From Haplomitrium mnioides (lineage: Eukaryota > Marchantiophyta > Haplomitriopsida > Calobryales): DNA of 64,000 nucleotides. The stretch lies in NCBI GenBank assembly GCA_049999725.1, contig JBNGIS010006389.1:62001-126000 (forward strand), written 5' to 3'. The position numbers and the translations under genes were made by a program. Positions 11,412 to 23,225 of the stretch are shown in pieces. Numbering within the stretch: the first letter of the stretch is position 1; every line of letters begins with the position of its first letter. Under the pieces are notes generated by a model, which saw only the letters and a list, made by a program, of their open reading frames with translations, ran no database searches and was not told the DNA's origin.

Positions 11412-12551
11412 ATGGGTGATTCCAATACCGTTGGTATTGAGAAGTTGGAGAAGAACAACTACCAGCCGTGGAGGTTCCGGATGAGTAACTATTTGATGGG
11501 CAAGAGCCTATGGGGGTATGTTTCAGGTGAAGAAAAGGAACCGCAACTTCCTTCAGTGAATGTAACAGATCAAGAATTGAAGGCATGGAAAGCTTGGAAC
11601 GAAAAAGATAAGAAGGTGATGTTTTTGATTTCGCAGAATTTGTCAAACATTATGGTTGGACACATACAAGATTTGGAGTCTCCAAAAGATGTATGGGATA
11701 CGTTAGAAAGGCTCTACAGTACAAATATTAGAGCTAGAAAGATTCAATTGAGAAATGAGTTGAATAACATAAAGAAGGCACGTAACATGTCGGTGAATGA
11801 TTATGTCTTGAAGATAAAAGAGACATCAGATGCATTGGGATCTATTGGAGTGGTTATAGAGGATGATGATTTAGTGTTTGCAGTATTGAATGGTTTGAAG
11901 GATGATGAGAAGTGGAAACCGTTTGCCACTTCTGCTTATGTTCGGGAAAATCTTCCTAATTTTGATGAGCTAGTCTCCTTGATGATAATAGAGGAGAGAA
12001 ACATTAGTGGACCTATTTCAGAAAACGGTTCTAATGACCAGACACAGGGCTTCTACTCATGATATAGTAGAGGCAGGGGGAGATCCCAGAGAGGACGTGG
12101 TGAAGGTGGAGGTTGTGTACAATATAACCAAAATCAACAAAATTTTGAGAATACAACTGGTGGTAGAGGCTGCGGAAATTTTTGAGGAAGTAGAAGCTTT
12201 CATGGAAGAGGTGGAAGGAAAAACAATATTGATGTAGTTTGTTGGGAGTGTGAAAACGCATGTCATTATGCAAATGATTGCTATAGCAGGTCCAACAACA
12301 ATAACAAAGGATATAATCGGAGACAACAAGGAAATTATGCATCGCCATCGAAGAGTGATGGTGAGCGTCTCTTTGTTTTGCAACATATGATGAGTACTTA
12401 TACACAAGGTTGTGAAAGTGATGCATGGTATGTGGATTCTAGTGGGTCAAACCATATGACACATCATAAAAATTGGTTAAAAGAGCTGCATGATCGAGAG
12501 CAGCAAGGATATGTGGAAACAGGTGATGCTACAATTCATCCAATTAAGTAG
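11412..12551 (+). pseudogene. Copia-C gag and protease portion
   Basis: The ATG at 11412 opens a copia Gag, with MGDSNTVGIEKLEKNNYQ near the start followed by a WRFRMSNYL block, typical of the UBN2/gag family. A G/R-rich basic stretch follows near 12063-12120. A zinc knuckle (CX2CX4HX4C, starting CWEC) is at 12240-12281. A retropepsin-like site, WYVDSSGSNHM, is near 12426-12458; the family norm is DSGASNHM, so the active site is altered. The frame never shifts but has TGA at 12060-12062, TGA at 12183-12185 and TAG at 12549-12551. Gag packages RNA in virus-like particles and the protease cuts the polyprotein. Confidence 0.88.
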
Positions 12552-15254
12552 ATGGGAAATGTTCCATTTTCAACATATGATGGAAAGTCAATGTATATGG
12601 CTGATGTATTCTATGTACCAACAATTACAAAGAATTTGGTATCTGTTGGTCAAATGGTAGAACAAGGTTTACATGTTGTTTTTATGAAGACAAAAGGAGA
12701 AGTGTTTGAGCATTTTAAAAGCTTTAAAAATATGGTTGAGAAACAATCAGGATTGCAGATTAAATGTCTACGATCATATGGTGGAGGTGAGTATTTTTCA
12801 CGAGAGTTTAGTAGATTTTTGGTAGATCATGGTGTGAAGAGGCAATTCACATGCAGATATACTCCACAACAGAATGGATTTGCAGAGAGAAAGAATAGGC
12901 ATATAGCAGAAATCGCTCGTGGCTTGATTAATGAGAAGAATATGCCAAAATACTATTGGGAAGAGGCTGTACATACAGATGTATATATCATGAACATGAC
13001 TCCTACAGCAGGAATACATGATATTACTCCAGAAGAAAGATTTATAGGTATCAAAAGTGACGTATCTCACTTGAAAGTATTTGGATGTATTGCATATGTA
13101 CACATACCAGATGAGCTAAGGACTAAGCTAGATCCTAAAGCTGAAAAGTGTATTTTTATTGGGTATTCTTTAGAACAAAAAGGATATCGATGTTACAACC
13201 ATGTAACACGTAAAATCAGTGTAAGTAGAGATGTTGTATTTGATGAGTTGAGTAGTTGGTATGGTGTAGAAAAAGTTGTGAAGACTCATATGGAGGAAGA
13301 AGAAGTGCACGAAAAATCAGAAAATCAGGAATTACAATCACAACTGTTGAGTGGACCAAGAGAAAGTTCAAACACTCTGTCTAAAAGTATTAATTTGTGG
13401 TCAGGAAGATTGAGTTCAAGTTCACCAAATGTATCAATTGGAAATGCTGAAAGTAAGACAGGTTCAGCAAAAGGAAAGGAAAAGATGGATACAAGTCACT
13501 TAAGTAATGGTGAAGAGGTTGATATACCCACTTTGCAAAGACCTGGTGTGCAAAGAATGCAGGATGAGGTACGTAGATCTACACATATAAAGTATCCAGT
13601 AAGGAGGTTGAGTTATGATAGTTTTTCTGCACGTCATTATGCATATATGGTGAAAGTTATACATGATGTAGAACCTACTTGTTTTGAGGATGCAATTGGC
13701 ATACCTGAATGGGAGTTAGCTATAGATGAGGAAGTGAATGCACTTGATGAGAATGAGACTTGGAAGCTAACACCACTACCTGATGGAAAGAAAGCGATTG
13801 GTTGTAAGTGGGTTTACAAAGTTAAGCATAATGCAAATGGTTCGATAAGCAGGTACAAGGCTAGACTAGTAGCCAAAGGATATGCTCAGACATATGGGAT
13901 AGATTTTGATGAAACATTTAGTTCTGTTGCAAAGATGGCAACTGTAAGAACTGTTATTGCTATGGCTGCTGCTAAGAGATGGGATTTACATCAGATGGAT
14001 GTAAAGAATGCTTTCTTAAATGGAGAGTTACATGAAGAAGTGTATATGAAGCAGCCACAGGGATTTGTACACCATAAGTTTCCAAATTATGTGTGTAAGT
14101 TGAAGAAAGCTTTATACGGATTAAAGCAAGCACCAAGAGCATGGACAGACAGAATAAGCAAGTTTTTACAAAGTATTGGATTTGTCATCAGTGAGGCAGA
14201 TTACTCTATGTATGTGCAGAAAACGAATACAGGTTTGGTCATCATAGTGATATATGTTGATGATCTAATTATTACAGGTGATGATAAGTTGCAGATTGAA
14301 AATGTTAAGAAGAGGCTTGGAGCGGAATTTGATATGAAAGACTTGGGAGAACTTATGTACTTCTTGGGTATAGAAGTAATAAGATCACAACAAGGTATTT
14401 GGTTACTTCAAGGAAAGTATATTTTGGATATGTTACAGAAATACGGTATGACAGCATGTAAGCCTATTTCTACTCCACTTGAACAGAATGCAAAGTTAAG
14501 AGCTGATTTGGGAGATGAATTGGAAGATCCAACTATGTATTGAAAAATAGTTTGAAGTTTGATTTATGCCACCATGACAAGACCAGATATGTTTCATGAT
14601 GTGGGAGTACTCAGTCAGTTTATGCAGGTGCCAAGAAAGCCACATTTAGATGCGGCAAGGAGAGCATTAGGTTACTCAAAAGGCACATTGAATTATGGTT
14701 TATTTTATGCATACGGAGTTGAAGTAAAAATTTTTGGATATACTAATGCACATTGGGCTGGATATACATATGATAGAAGATCTACAAGTGGTTATGTTTT
14801 CAGCATTGGAGGTGCTGCAGTGAGTTGGAGTAGTAAGAAGCAACCTAGAGTTGCTTTGTCAAGCACAGAGGCAGAGTATTGAGGAGAAGCAATGGCTGCA
14901 TGTGAAATAGCTTGGCTACGCAAGCTATTGTCCGATTTAGAACATGATGTGCAAGAGCCTATGACTTTGTATTGTGACAACATAAGCAGTATACAACTGG
15001 CAAACAATCCGGTGTTTCATGCAAGGACAAAACACATTGAAGTTCATTACCATTACATACGAGAGAAGGTACTTGAAGGTGAAATTGATTTGGTGTATGT
15101 GAATACAGATAAGCAAGTAGCTGATATTTTTACAAAGTCAATAGGTGCAGAGAAGCTACATAAGTTTCGAACAACTATGGGAGTGCTTGACATTGGCTTG
15201 AGCTTGAGGGGGAGTATTGAAATACCAAGCTCTATACGTAGCGCGTTGGGATGA
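12552..15254 (+). pseudogene. Copia-C pol: truncated integrase, reverse transcriptase, RNase H
   Basis: This continues the gag frame. 12552-12680 is the end of the protease region and the LVSVGQMVEQGLHVVF block. Near 12684 it jumps directly to EVFEHFKSFKNMVEKQSG, so the zinc-binding domain and first catalytic Asp of integrase are missing. The second Asp region reads RSYGGGEY instead of RSDGGGEY-type, and the Glu region TPQQNGFAERKNR is kept. RT spans about 13680-14540, with YVDD at 14253-14264. RNase H follows (GYTNAHWAG, where family members have D at both changed sites). TGA stops fall at 14541-14543, 14553-14555 and 14880-14882. The frame ends inside the 3' LTR. Confidence 0.9.
15205..15214 (+). 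other. Polypurine tract of Copia-C
   Basis: TGAGGGGGAG immediately upstream of the 3' LTR is the expected plus-strand primer. Confidence 0.85.
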
Positions 15255-15471
15255 CGGGTAGAGACTTATTTTTAACCCTCTTTAGGGTTAGTTTTGTTAA
15301 GTTAATTTAGGGTAAATATTAGTATAAATACATAACATGTAGAGAGAAAAGTAGGGAGATCGAAGAGAGAGCGTCGCCATGCCGCAAGCCTCTTCCCTTT
15401 TGTAAATATGTTGTGTTGAATACAATCTCTCATATTTGCCTCCAAAGATTTATCTCCTCGATTTCTTTACA
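15215..15471 (+). repeat. 3' LTR of Copia-C
   Basis: 257 bp, ending TTTCTTTACA just before the GGGAC target duplication. It carries the TATAAATA box at 15323-15330. Confidence 0.93.
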
Positions 15472-17087
15472 GGGACGACACTAGGATCCCCCCTTGGCTA
15501 TCTCTCACGAATTGCAAACTGAAAGAATTCTCTTCTCCTCCAAGTATCGGTTCACCTTGAAATCCTGGTAACTTTCAAGAATGAGTTCACCCAAATAGCT
15601 TGAGCCTCTAGAGCCTCCTACCCAACAATTCTTAGTGCCTTTTTAGTCCACCTCTACTCTTGAAAGTCCTCCTGTACAAGTACACTCGTTTTAAGTGATG
15701 TGTCACCAAATTTCTCTCCTCCGTCATCAATTGCTTTCATTGCACAAGATAATTAACCCTCCAAACCTTGAAGTGGGGCAATTTATACTTGGTGTTCACT
15801 CTTTCCTCCCTTGCTTGCTTTTCATTTTGACTCTTGCTTGGAAGTTCTTGTTTCTTCTCCATCTCACGGCAGTGAGAAGAATCTCGCCTTTTTATGTATA
15901 TTGTGCCTCAACGTTTGAGATTCAAGAACTAGTCCCAGTGCAAAATGAGGAGTCAATTTTTCCTTTCTCTAACAAGACTGAAATCATACCCATCTCACTT
16001 TTATAGCTCTGGCAATCATTGTTTCAAAAGAGTTCATGTTCTCTTGTTTCTTTGTCTTTTCCCTTGTTTTTAGTGTTCTCGTCACTCGGTTGGCAACACT
16101 TGTTCAGATTCCTTAATGAATGGTGATGACACCAATGACAATATACCATCTAATAGAACTATTTCGATAGATAGGATCAGACTCGATACGTATGACCTGA
16201 TCGAACTGATCCGATTGAGCATCGCACAATGTCGGCTTCCACGAGGAAGTTGGACCACAATGCTCAATAGGAAAAGGACAAGTCCATACTAGGAACAATC
16301 AAATCCAAAAGTTGGACTTGTTCCGATAGAGTGCCGCTCGACGTCGTCTTCAACGAGGAAGTTGGGTTGCCACGTCTGATAGAAAAAAAAAACCCATACA
16401 GAAGAACAGTCAAATCCAAAGGTTGACTGGGTTTGATTGAGAGCCACTTGACACCGTCTTCAATAGGGAAGTTGGAGTGTCGCATTTGATAGAAAAGGAA
16501 AAAAAAAACATATACAAAAAGATAGTCAAATTCGAAGGTTAATTGGGTTTGATAGAACGAATTGGATAGACCTAGACCCAATAAGAAAGATTGGACTTGA
16601 TAAATCTAACCCGATAGAGCGCCGTCCGACGCCATCTTTCACAAGGAAGTTGGGCCACCATGTCGGATAGGAAAAGGAAAAACCCATAGAAAGGCAAGTC
16701 AAACTCGGAATTGGACTTGGTATGATAGACCTGGACTCGATTGATTGTATCCAACTCAATAAAGATCAAACCCAAACTTTGGGACCTTGTATTGTTGTCG
16801 CCTCCATGAGAGCATTGCATCCTTAATCTTCCATGGATTCCCTTGATTCAAACTGCACCACAAGCGTCTTAAAGTCCTCTTTTTGCCAAGCTATGCTATG
16901 GCCCTAGTGGTTGAAAATTGAAGCATTGTGCCACAATTACCTCGACCTTGCCTTGCACCTTTGTTTGACCAATCTTGCTAGTGATTCCTCGATCCCCAGC
17001 CCTTGGCCACAAACTTTGTCCCCTTGATATCGCCCTAGCAGTAGCTCTTTTATGAGTTGTTCTATAATACATATCGAGAGCCTCTTC
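15472..17087 (-). repeat. 5' LTR of element D, middle segment with tandem array
   Basis: This minus-strand D LTR lies between Copia-C and Gypsy-A. The tandem array at about 16140-16760 holds roughly five degenerate units (CGTCGTCTTCAACGAGGAAG theme). 16790-17087 aligns with 8930-9210 of the D 3' LTR. Short frames in it are chance. Confidence 0.77.
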
Positions 17088-18862
17088 TAGTCAACCAGTG
17101 ATTTAAGGCACTAATGAAAGTTTTGTAATTTTGGAAGCATCATCATAGCATTTCCTTGTTTCTAAGTGCAAAGATATTCTTGAGGCATCAAAGCATCCAA
17201 TACAAGTGATCTAGAGAGGGGATCGTTCAATTACTAACTCAAGAGGGTACTCAAATGAAGAAATCAGAATCAAGATGAGGAAAGGCAGGACACTCTCTAG
17301 AGAGACTACAAGAAGACTCTCCAAGGAGGCTGAGGATGGAGCGATCTCAAAAGAAGAAGACTAGGGCCAAAAGACAAAAATCAGAAGAGTTGGATAGAAT
17401 CAACAACTTGACGACATAAGAAGAGCCTAAGGTAAGGTGGAGAGCTACATATTTTATTCTTGACTATCGAAGTAAGGGTAGGGCTCGATAGCAAGAAGGA
17501 GGGAAGATGCTCTCAGCACAATTGGAGTCGGAGGGAATGAAGGAGAAGAAAGAATTTGACGACCATTGGAAGACAATGATACCACAAGGGGGCAGCGGAC
17601 ACTTTGTTCCATCAAGTGCTAAAGGGTTTGAGTCAAAGAGTGAGGGGTTGGAGCAAATCAAGGAGGCGTGGAAGTGTATAAGTGTGTGTACTGATGCTTG
17701 GTCGATGATGCTGACAGTATGTTGTGGTTGAGTGCTTGATCTTGGGGCAGTCGGTGCGATTAATAAAGTGTGGATGTGTACAAGGGTGTGCGCTGATGCA
17801 TTGGTGAGAACATCGGGATGCCTTAAGGTTGGGAGGTCGATCGGAAGGTGTTGTTGAAGATCTTGTGCAAGGAAATAGCGTTGAACAAAGAGCGTATTTT
17901 AGTGACACTTTGATTGAAGCGAATGTACTTGCATTATAGGGCCAACTAGAATGGAGGTACTCTGAAGGGGTATCGAGAATCAATGGGCAAGAGGTTCTAG
18001 AGGCTCGAGTGATCCATGTGAACTCACTCCCAAGGTGCACTGACATTCAGAGGTGAATTGATACTCGAAGGAGAAGAGGATGCCTTCGGCCTCGAAGTCG
18101 TGATTTGTGATTGTGTAGGGGATTCAGCCCCAGTAGCACTTAGAGGGTGCTGTTGGTTTACATTTCAAGGGGGAGTGAAGGAAAGGGGTGGTTGTGTTAG
18201 TGCCCGTGCAATGTGGAGAAGACCCAGTCAAGGGCTCGGGTGGAGTGCGTTCTAACAGTCGGTAAGATTGTCTTCTAAGGGTGGAAGTAAACCAGACCTC
18301 TTCTGAGCTTGTGGAAGTGAATCCAAGCCCCTCCAATGATGGAGGGTACAAACTATCTAGAGGCGCGTGTGTGAGTAGGCATGCCGAAGTGTGAAGTGCC
18401 GCAGGGGAGACTTAGGTGGTGTTTGGAGTCGTTGGCCGATGGCGCTTTATGCTTTTGCTGTGTAAATAATATAGATATGTTTATAGCTTTTATTGTAGAA
18501 TTGTGAACAAGCTTATAGACTTTGTAGATTAGTACAAAGTGTAGTAAGGATGATGGAGTAGCTGGCCCTTGTATATTTGCTGTGCAAGAATTGCGTTGAG
18601 TTCTTTGGAGCAGTCTTGTAAGTATTTTATCCCTTTGGAATGGTGTACATATGAAGGTTTGCAAGCCAATCCCTAGCAACTATTGTTGGCCTCTAGAGAG
18701 ATAGATTTGAATGGGACTCGATTTGGCTTGGGGTTGTGTTTGAAGAGAAAATGTAGGATGTGGTGTTTGGCTAGCGCACCTCTAGGCGATGCATGGCCGT
18801 TAGCTCCTCTTTCCTCGTAATTAGCTCTCCTTCAAGCTAGTGCCTAGGAGAGGGTCGAGACA
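17088..18862 (+). repeat. 5' LTR of Gypsy-A
   Basis: It starts TAGTCAACCAGTGATTTAAGGC, a variant of the superfamily start TGTCAACC, and ends GTCGAGACA. It is about 600 bp shorter than the 3' LTR, missing the part equivalent to 23758-24359 with the tandem array. Hairpin block TAGTGCCCGTGCAATG lies at 18198-18213. Confidence 0.83.
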
Positions 18863-18870
18863 TAGTTTTT

Positions 18871-18888
18871 TGGCACTAGAAGGAGGGC
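18871..18888 (+). other. Primer-binding-like site of Gypsy-A
   Basis: TGGCACTAGAAGGAGGGC, eight bases after the LTR, parallels TGGCGCTAGAAGGTGGGC in Gypsy-B. I do not assign the tRNA. Confidence 0.6.
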
Positions 18889-19168
18889 AAAGGTTTGCAA
18901 GAACCAAAGATCAACCCGAAACTAGTTTAGCATCTTAGAAAGAGTAGCACGTTAAGGTGGCAACACTAGGGTTGAAGTCCAAGCGGTGTGAAGATTGTAG
19001 CGCGAAACACTAGGAGTCTTGAAGTGCTATTAGGGTTTTGGCATTAGAACATTTCCTAAAATTGTGAGCGCCTACCTTGGGGGTTGAGGAAAGGAAGTTA
19101 AGGGAGCAAGACAAAATGTGGAGGAAGGCATTGACTTGTGGGTAGAGTTGTTCTCATCTGTTGCTGTA

Positions 19169-20660
19169 ATGGCAAACTTGATACCTTCTCTAGGACTATG
19201 GGGAAGGTTCAAGTATAAGCCTGTTAAGGGATGTTCAAATGATGATCCGGATGCTTGGTTGGATGATATGTAGAATGCAGCAGAGGCTAATAGAGAAAGT
19301 AACCTTATAATAGATATCTATTATAAGGTTATAAAGACTATCTGAGAAAAGATAGCCGTGTTATAAAGACTTGCTGAATCATATTAAGAGAGACTAGGAG
19401 GCTTTCAAGGCCACGTTCATGTCAGAGTTCCGATAGATCGGGGAGGAGACAAAGGCCTTGATCAAAATGGGGTAGTTATGAATGCAGAAAAAAGAATCAG
19501 TAAGGAAATTCCTACAGAGAATCAAGAAGGTGGCACGGAAGCTAAATCCACCAGCCACCAATGGAATGTTGACCTCGTGGTTCCTAGCGGCTCTACCGAA
19601 GGAGATTCAGGGATGTGGGTATGGCAGACCGAACTCCAGACCCTAGAAGCTGTGGTGAGTGTGGCTTAGTCCTACTTGAGAGCCTCTGTCACGAGCTCGA
19701 GAAGAAAGGAAATGGCTACATACGAGCCAGAGGACTCTTCCCACTAGTCAAGTAGTGAGGAGGAGTCGAAGGAGAGTTCATCCTCCACCTCAGAAAGTGA
19801 AGAGGAGTCGGACAATAACAGTTCCAATGAGGATAGGTTTGCCAGAAGGAAGAAGAAGTGGAAGGAGCACAAGAAGAAGAGGGATGCTAGAGATTGGAAG
19901 GGTTGGCACTTCCACCATCAGGATGGAAAGAAGAAGAAGCCAAACAGAGTCTCCAATCGGGAGCCCAAACTAGAGCCCATCAGGAGGAAAGGTGGGAAGG
20001 ATAAATTGGAGGAGTTGAATGCAAAGATGGAGGCTCTGAATATACTCCTCGTAGGGATCAAACCAAAGAGCAAGCTGAGGCCGACTAGACGAGTAGGGTT
20101 CAAGTGCGTGAAGTGCAAGCAACACGGTCACTCTCCTTAGAAGTACCCTACAAAGGCCCATGCCATCCACTATGTGAGAGAAGAACCCCTGGAGTACATG
20201 CACAAGGGAATTGAGTATGTGCACGAGGAGGCTCTAGAGATACTATACTAGGCCACTAGTGGACCTCGCACGATTTTGAATAGACTTGTAGGAGTAGGGG
20301 TATGATAGCCTAACAGTTGGGTAGCCAATTGGCTACCCTAATTGACAATTATGATCAGCTAGAATTGTGTCCAATTGTGTCACATATTGTCAAGTTGTCA
20401 AGAGTCGAGGAAGCAGACCAATGGGATGCCATACGCGCCATGTTTCCAATGCAAGAAGGAGGAGCATGTAGCGATGAATTGCCCACTCAATAGGAGACCG
20501 AAGACAACTCCGAATGTAGGTGTGAATCCACCACCACCTCGACCGGGGGTGAACTTGGTAACTCTGGAATGGGAAAAAGACGCCAAGGGTGAGCGAAAGA
20601 GGAGGAAGCGGAGTTGCAAGGTTGGGAGACGCCCTCATCATAAGAGTGTTATCAAGTGAT
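19169..20660 (+). pseudogene. Gypsy-A gag with two zinc knuckles
   Basis: The start ATGGCAAAC at 19169 is chosen because the same ATGGCCAAC context occurs in Gypsy-B at 32959. The retrotransposon Gag domain is recognisable around 19350-19650, in line with B's AFKAAFIVELKG region. An acidic and lysine-rich linker lies near 19750-20000. Knuckle 1 is at 20105-20146, CVKCKQHGHSP-type, but its last Cys codon is TAC and there is an internal TAG. Knuckle 2, at 20441-20482, has all four ligands (CFQCKKEEHVAMNC). Many stops interrupt it. Two short palindromic patches (19300-19375, 20290-20400) do not match the relative. Confidence 0.75.
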
Positions 20661-20867
20661 GACTCAATCAAAAGCCAAAACCAGGAAGAAGGAAAAAAAC
20701 ACAGAAAAGAGCGTATATCTGAAAAGGCTAAGGCTCTCAAATTGCCATTTGTTAGTGATTTAGATTATCAATAGGATTACCCCAAATGGTTCTACCCCCA
20801 ACAACAGGAGGAGGTGAGAAGATGAGTATATGTAGTGGATGCTACATAGGAGTGTAATGTGGCCAAG

Positions 20868-21800
20868 GAGACTCTGAAGGAAGTTCAGATGTAGTGAGCA
20901 TCGGAAGAGCCTTATAAGGGCAAGGAAGCGGTGGCGCCCCCAATCGAGACGGAAAAGCCTGTCCCTTACCACATTCAAGCAGATGTCCGAGATTGCCCAC
21001 TCACGGCAATAGTGGGGCAATTGATATAAGATAGCCTAGTGTATAGAAGACAATTAGGGGAGTTGTTGATGGGTCCTAGGAGGCGGAGATGACTACCATG
21101 AGTAGGTGCGGCAGCCAATCCAAGTTTGGTGTATGAAGACATGGTTTCCCCTGAAATTGATATTCAGATTGTTGGGTGCATGCTCTCATTAATGCTTGTA
21201 AACAAAGGAGCATGAGTCAACATCATGATTGAGGAGACCACGCATTGGTTGGGATTCAAGGAATTCCAACCCACCACTCGAATCATGAGGTTGGCCGATG
21301 GATTACGAGTTAAACTATTGGGAGCTCTATTGCAAATACCCACCATCATCAGAGGCACAAACTCCGATTGAATTATCTCGTGATGTGGCTAGCACAAACT
21401 TCTCCCCACCCTATCATAATCGGAAGACTGTAGTTGTACGGAGCTTGAGTCTTGTATAATTGGGGAAACTCTACTCTAACGTTTGGGCCAGAAAAGATGA
21501 TGGTCTGATATGAGGTAGCACCACATGAGGGAGAGACGCAACTTGAAGCGGGCCATGACAGGGAATGGTCGAAAGATGAGGCCAAATCGAAGTGCCATTA
21601 CTAGGTCCAGTTGGTCAACAAGGCAACAGAAGAAGATCTATCAAGGGAAGACGAAGTGGCGATCGACCAAATAGAATTGATGGAGTGCAAGCTAGCAGAA
21701 CCCGATGCGAGAGAGATTGTCGGGCCATTTGAGAAGTAAGAGAAGGTGGATCTCAAACAAGAAGGGGAGTCAATATCCCTTGGCATGACCCCTCACAAAG
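20868..21800 (+). pseudogene. Gypsy-A protease region remnant
   Basis: This aligns with Gypsy-B 33590-34450: the CAGATGTCCGAGATTGCCC region, then FQPTTRIMRLADG around 21259-21303, then sequence encoding the LGALLQIPT-type block. The catalytic turn (B: LVDGG) falls where A has an altered GTAAACAAAGGAGCATGAG stretch, so no active-site DxG is readable. The frame has several stops. The protease would have cut Gag-Pol. Confidence 0.6.
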
Positions 21801-21829
21801 GCGATATCATCGAGTTTCTTTTGTCAGCG

Positions 21830-23060
21830 CAGATACCTAAGGACAACAGCAAGGAAGAGGCAATAGTATTTCTCTAGAAAATGAATCCGTATTTGATGGT
21901 GAAGGGAGTGTTGCACAAGTGGGGTTTGGATTGTGTGATTAGAAGGTGTTTAGAATGGGACGAGGCCACAATGGTGATGCAGGTGTTGCACGGAGAAGAA
22001 GTGGGAGGCCAGTTTGTAGCCGACACCGCTATGAGGATAGTGTTGGATGCATGACAATGGTGGTTGACTCTTTACAAGCATATACACTTCTTCCTGGAGA
22101 GGTGTAATGCTTGTCAAAGAACAAGGAAACCAATGGCTATGCAACATCACCCGCTAGTTCTGATCAATCCATTGGCATCATTAGACAAATGGGGCATAGA
22201 TTTCATCGGGCCAATGGCGCCATCCACTGGAAGAGGCAACCGATACATCTTGCTGGCCACTAATTACGCAACCAAGTGGGTCAATGCAAGAGCCACTAGG
22301 AAAGATGATGCAAAAACAGTAGCGACCTTCTTATATGAGCATATATTTTGCAAATTCAAAGCACCAATGGAATTGGCAAGTGACCAAGGTAGGCATTTTG
22401 TCAATCAAGTAATCAAAGATTTGACATATAGATACTTGATCAAGTACTGGCGCATGACAGCTTACCATCAAAAACCCAATGGGCTTACAGAGCGAGCCAA
22501 TGGAATTATAGGTAAGATCCTTAGCAAGACCATATTAGAGAATAAGTTTGATTGGGATCTCAAGTTGCTCACAACAACCTATGTTTACAACCTGGCCTAC
22601 AAGACCACAATGGGTTACTATCCTTATTTTCTAGTCTTAAGGCAACACTCATTACCACTAGTGGAGTTCGAAGTGCCGACAAGAAGGGTGTTAAAGAGAG
22701 ACAGGTTGGCGGAGGAGCCCACTAGGAGGGAGAAATTGTACTAGCTGGAGGAGCTAGAGGAGAGCTGAGAACAAGCCCAAGACCTTGTGAAGCACCAGCC
22801 AAGGTTGCAGAAGGGGTAACACGATAAGAGGTTGAAGCTAATGGACGTTCATGAAGGAGATCTAGTGCTATTATGCGACAACAAGTTTTTGCAATTTTCG
22901 GGGAAGCTACACACAAGGTGGATGGGACCCTTTGTTCTCATGAGACTTCATCAAAATGGGTTCAGAGAATTGGAGACCTTGAAGGATGATAAGATCACGA
23001 ATCAAATCCAATAGAATTGTCTGAAGAGGTATATAGTATGGGAGGAAAATGAGGGAAACA
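21830..23060 (+). pseudogene. Gypsy-A integrase, core largely open
   Basis: The N-terminal zinc-binding module covers about 21900-22115: GVLHKWG, then HGEEVGGQF where the second ligand His is replaced by Gln, then CNACQ. TAG (near 21876) and TGA (22052-22054) stops break it. From 22064 to 22744 the core is open for 226 codons, with the DDE residues in GIDFIGP, ASDQGRHF and NGLTERANG. After stops at 22742-22744 and beyond, an SH3-like C-terminal segment continues to 23014 (VHEGDLVLL, HTRWMGPFVL). I see no chromodomain. Integrase inserts the DNA copy into host chromosomes. It follows directly on the protease linker because RT is missing. Confidence 0.88.
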
Positions 23061-23212
23061 GATGACGACTCAAGACGAATGTAGAGGTGTGTACATAAAC
23101 AATCAATATGGGAGCACCATATGTGAATATGTGGTGCTATGAAGGAGAGACCAAAGACACTGAGATGAAGTTTGGTGAGAGGAGAGGGTGCTTGTGAGGT
23201 CGTTTTGCAACT

Positions 23213-23220
23213 AGAAGGGG
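23213..23220 (+). other. Polypurine tract of Gypsy-A
   Basis: AGAAGGGG, five bases before the 3' LTR start TGTCAGCC. Confidence 0.7.
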
Positions 23221-23225
23221 TGTTA

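Larger units (their letters stand above)
11026..15471 (+). mobile_element. Copia-C: structurally complete Ty1/copia element with GGGAC duplication
   Basis: The element has 256 and 257 bp LTRs, an initiator-methionine tRNA primer-binding site, gag-pol in one frame and a purine tract. It is flanked by GGGAC at 11021-11025 and 15472-15476. By eye the two LTRs differ at about 16 positions plus one 1-bp indel, roughly 94 % identity. Joining the flanks restores the D-family LTR: compare ACCAAAGAGGAGACACC at about 26350-26367 in D3. The protein layout (Gag, protease, integrase, RT, RNase H) is copia order. A Tork-like placement is an inference from motif style. It cannot be autonomous, because of six stops and a missing integrase segment. 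Confidence 0.93.

Noticed and set aside
12031-12426. Minus-strand frames of 116 and 131 codons over Copia-C gag
   Set aside because: Shadows of the gag reading frame. His/Tyr/Ser-rich composition follows from the opposite strand.
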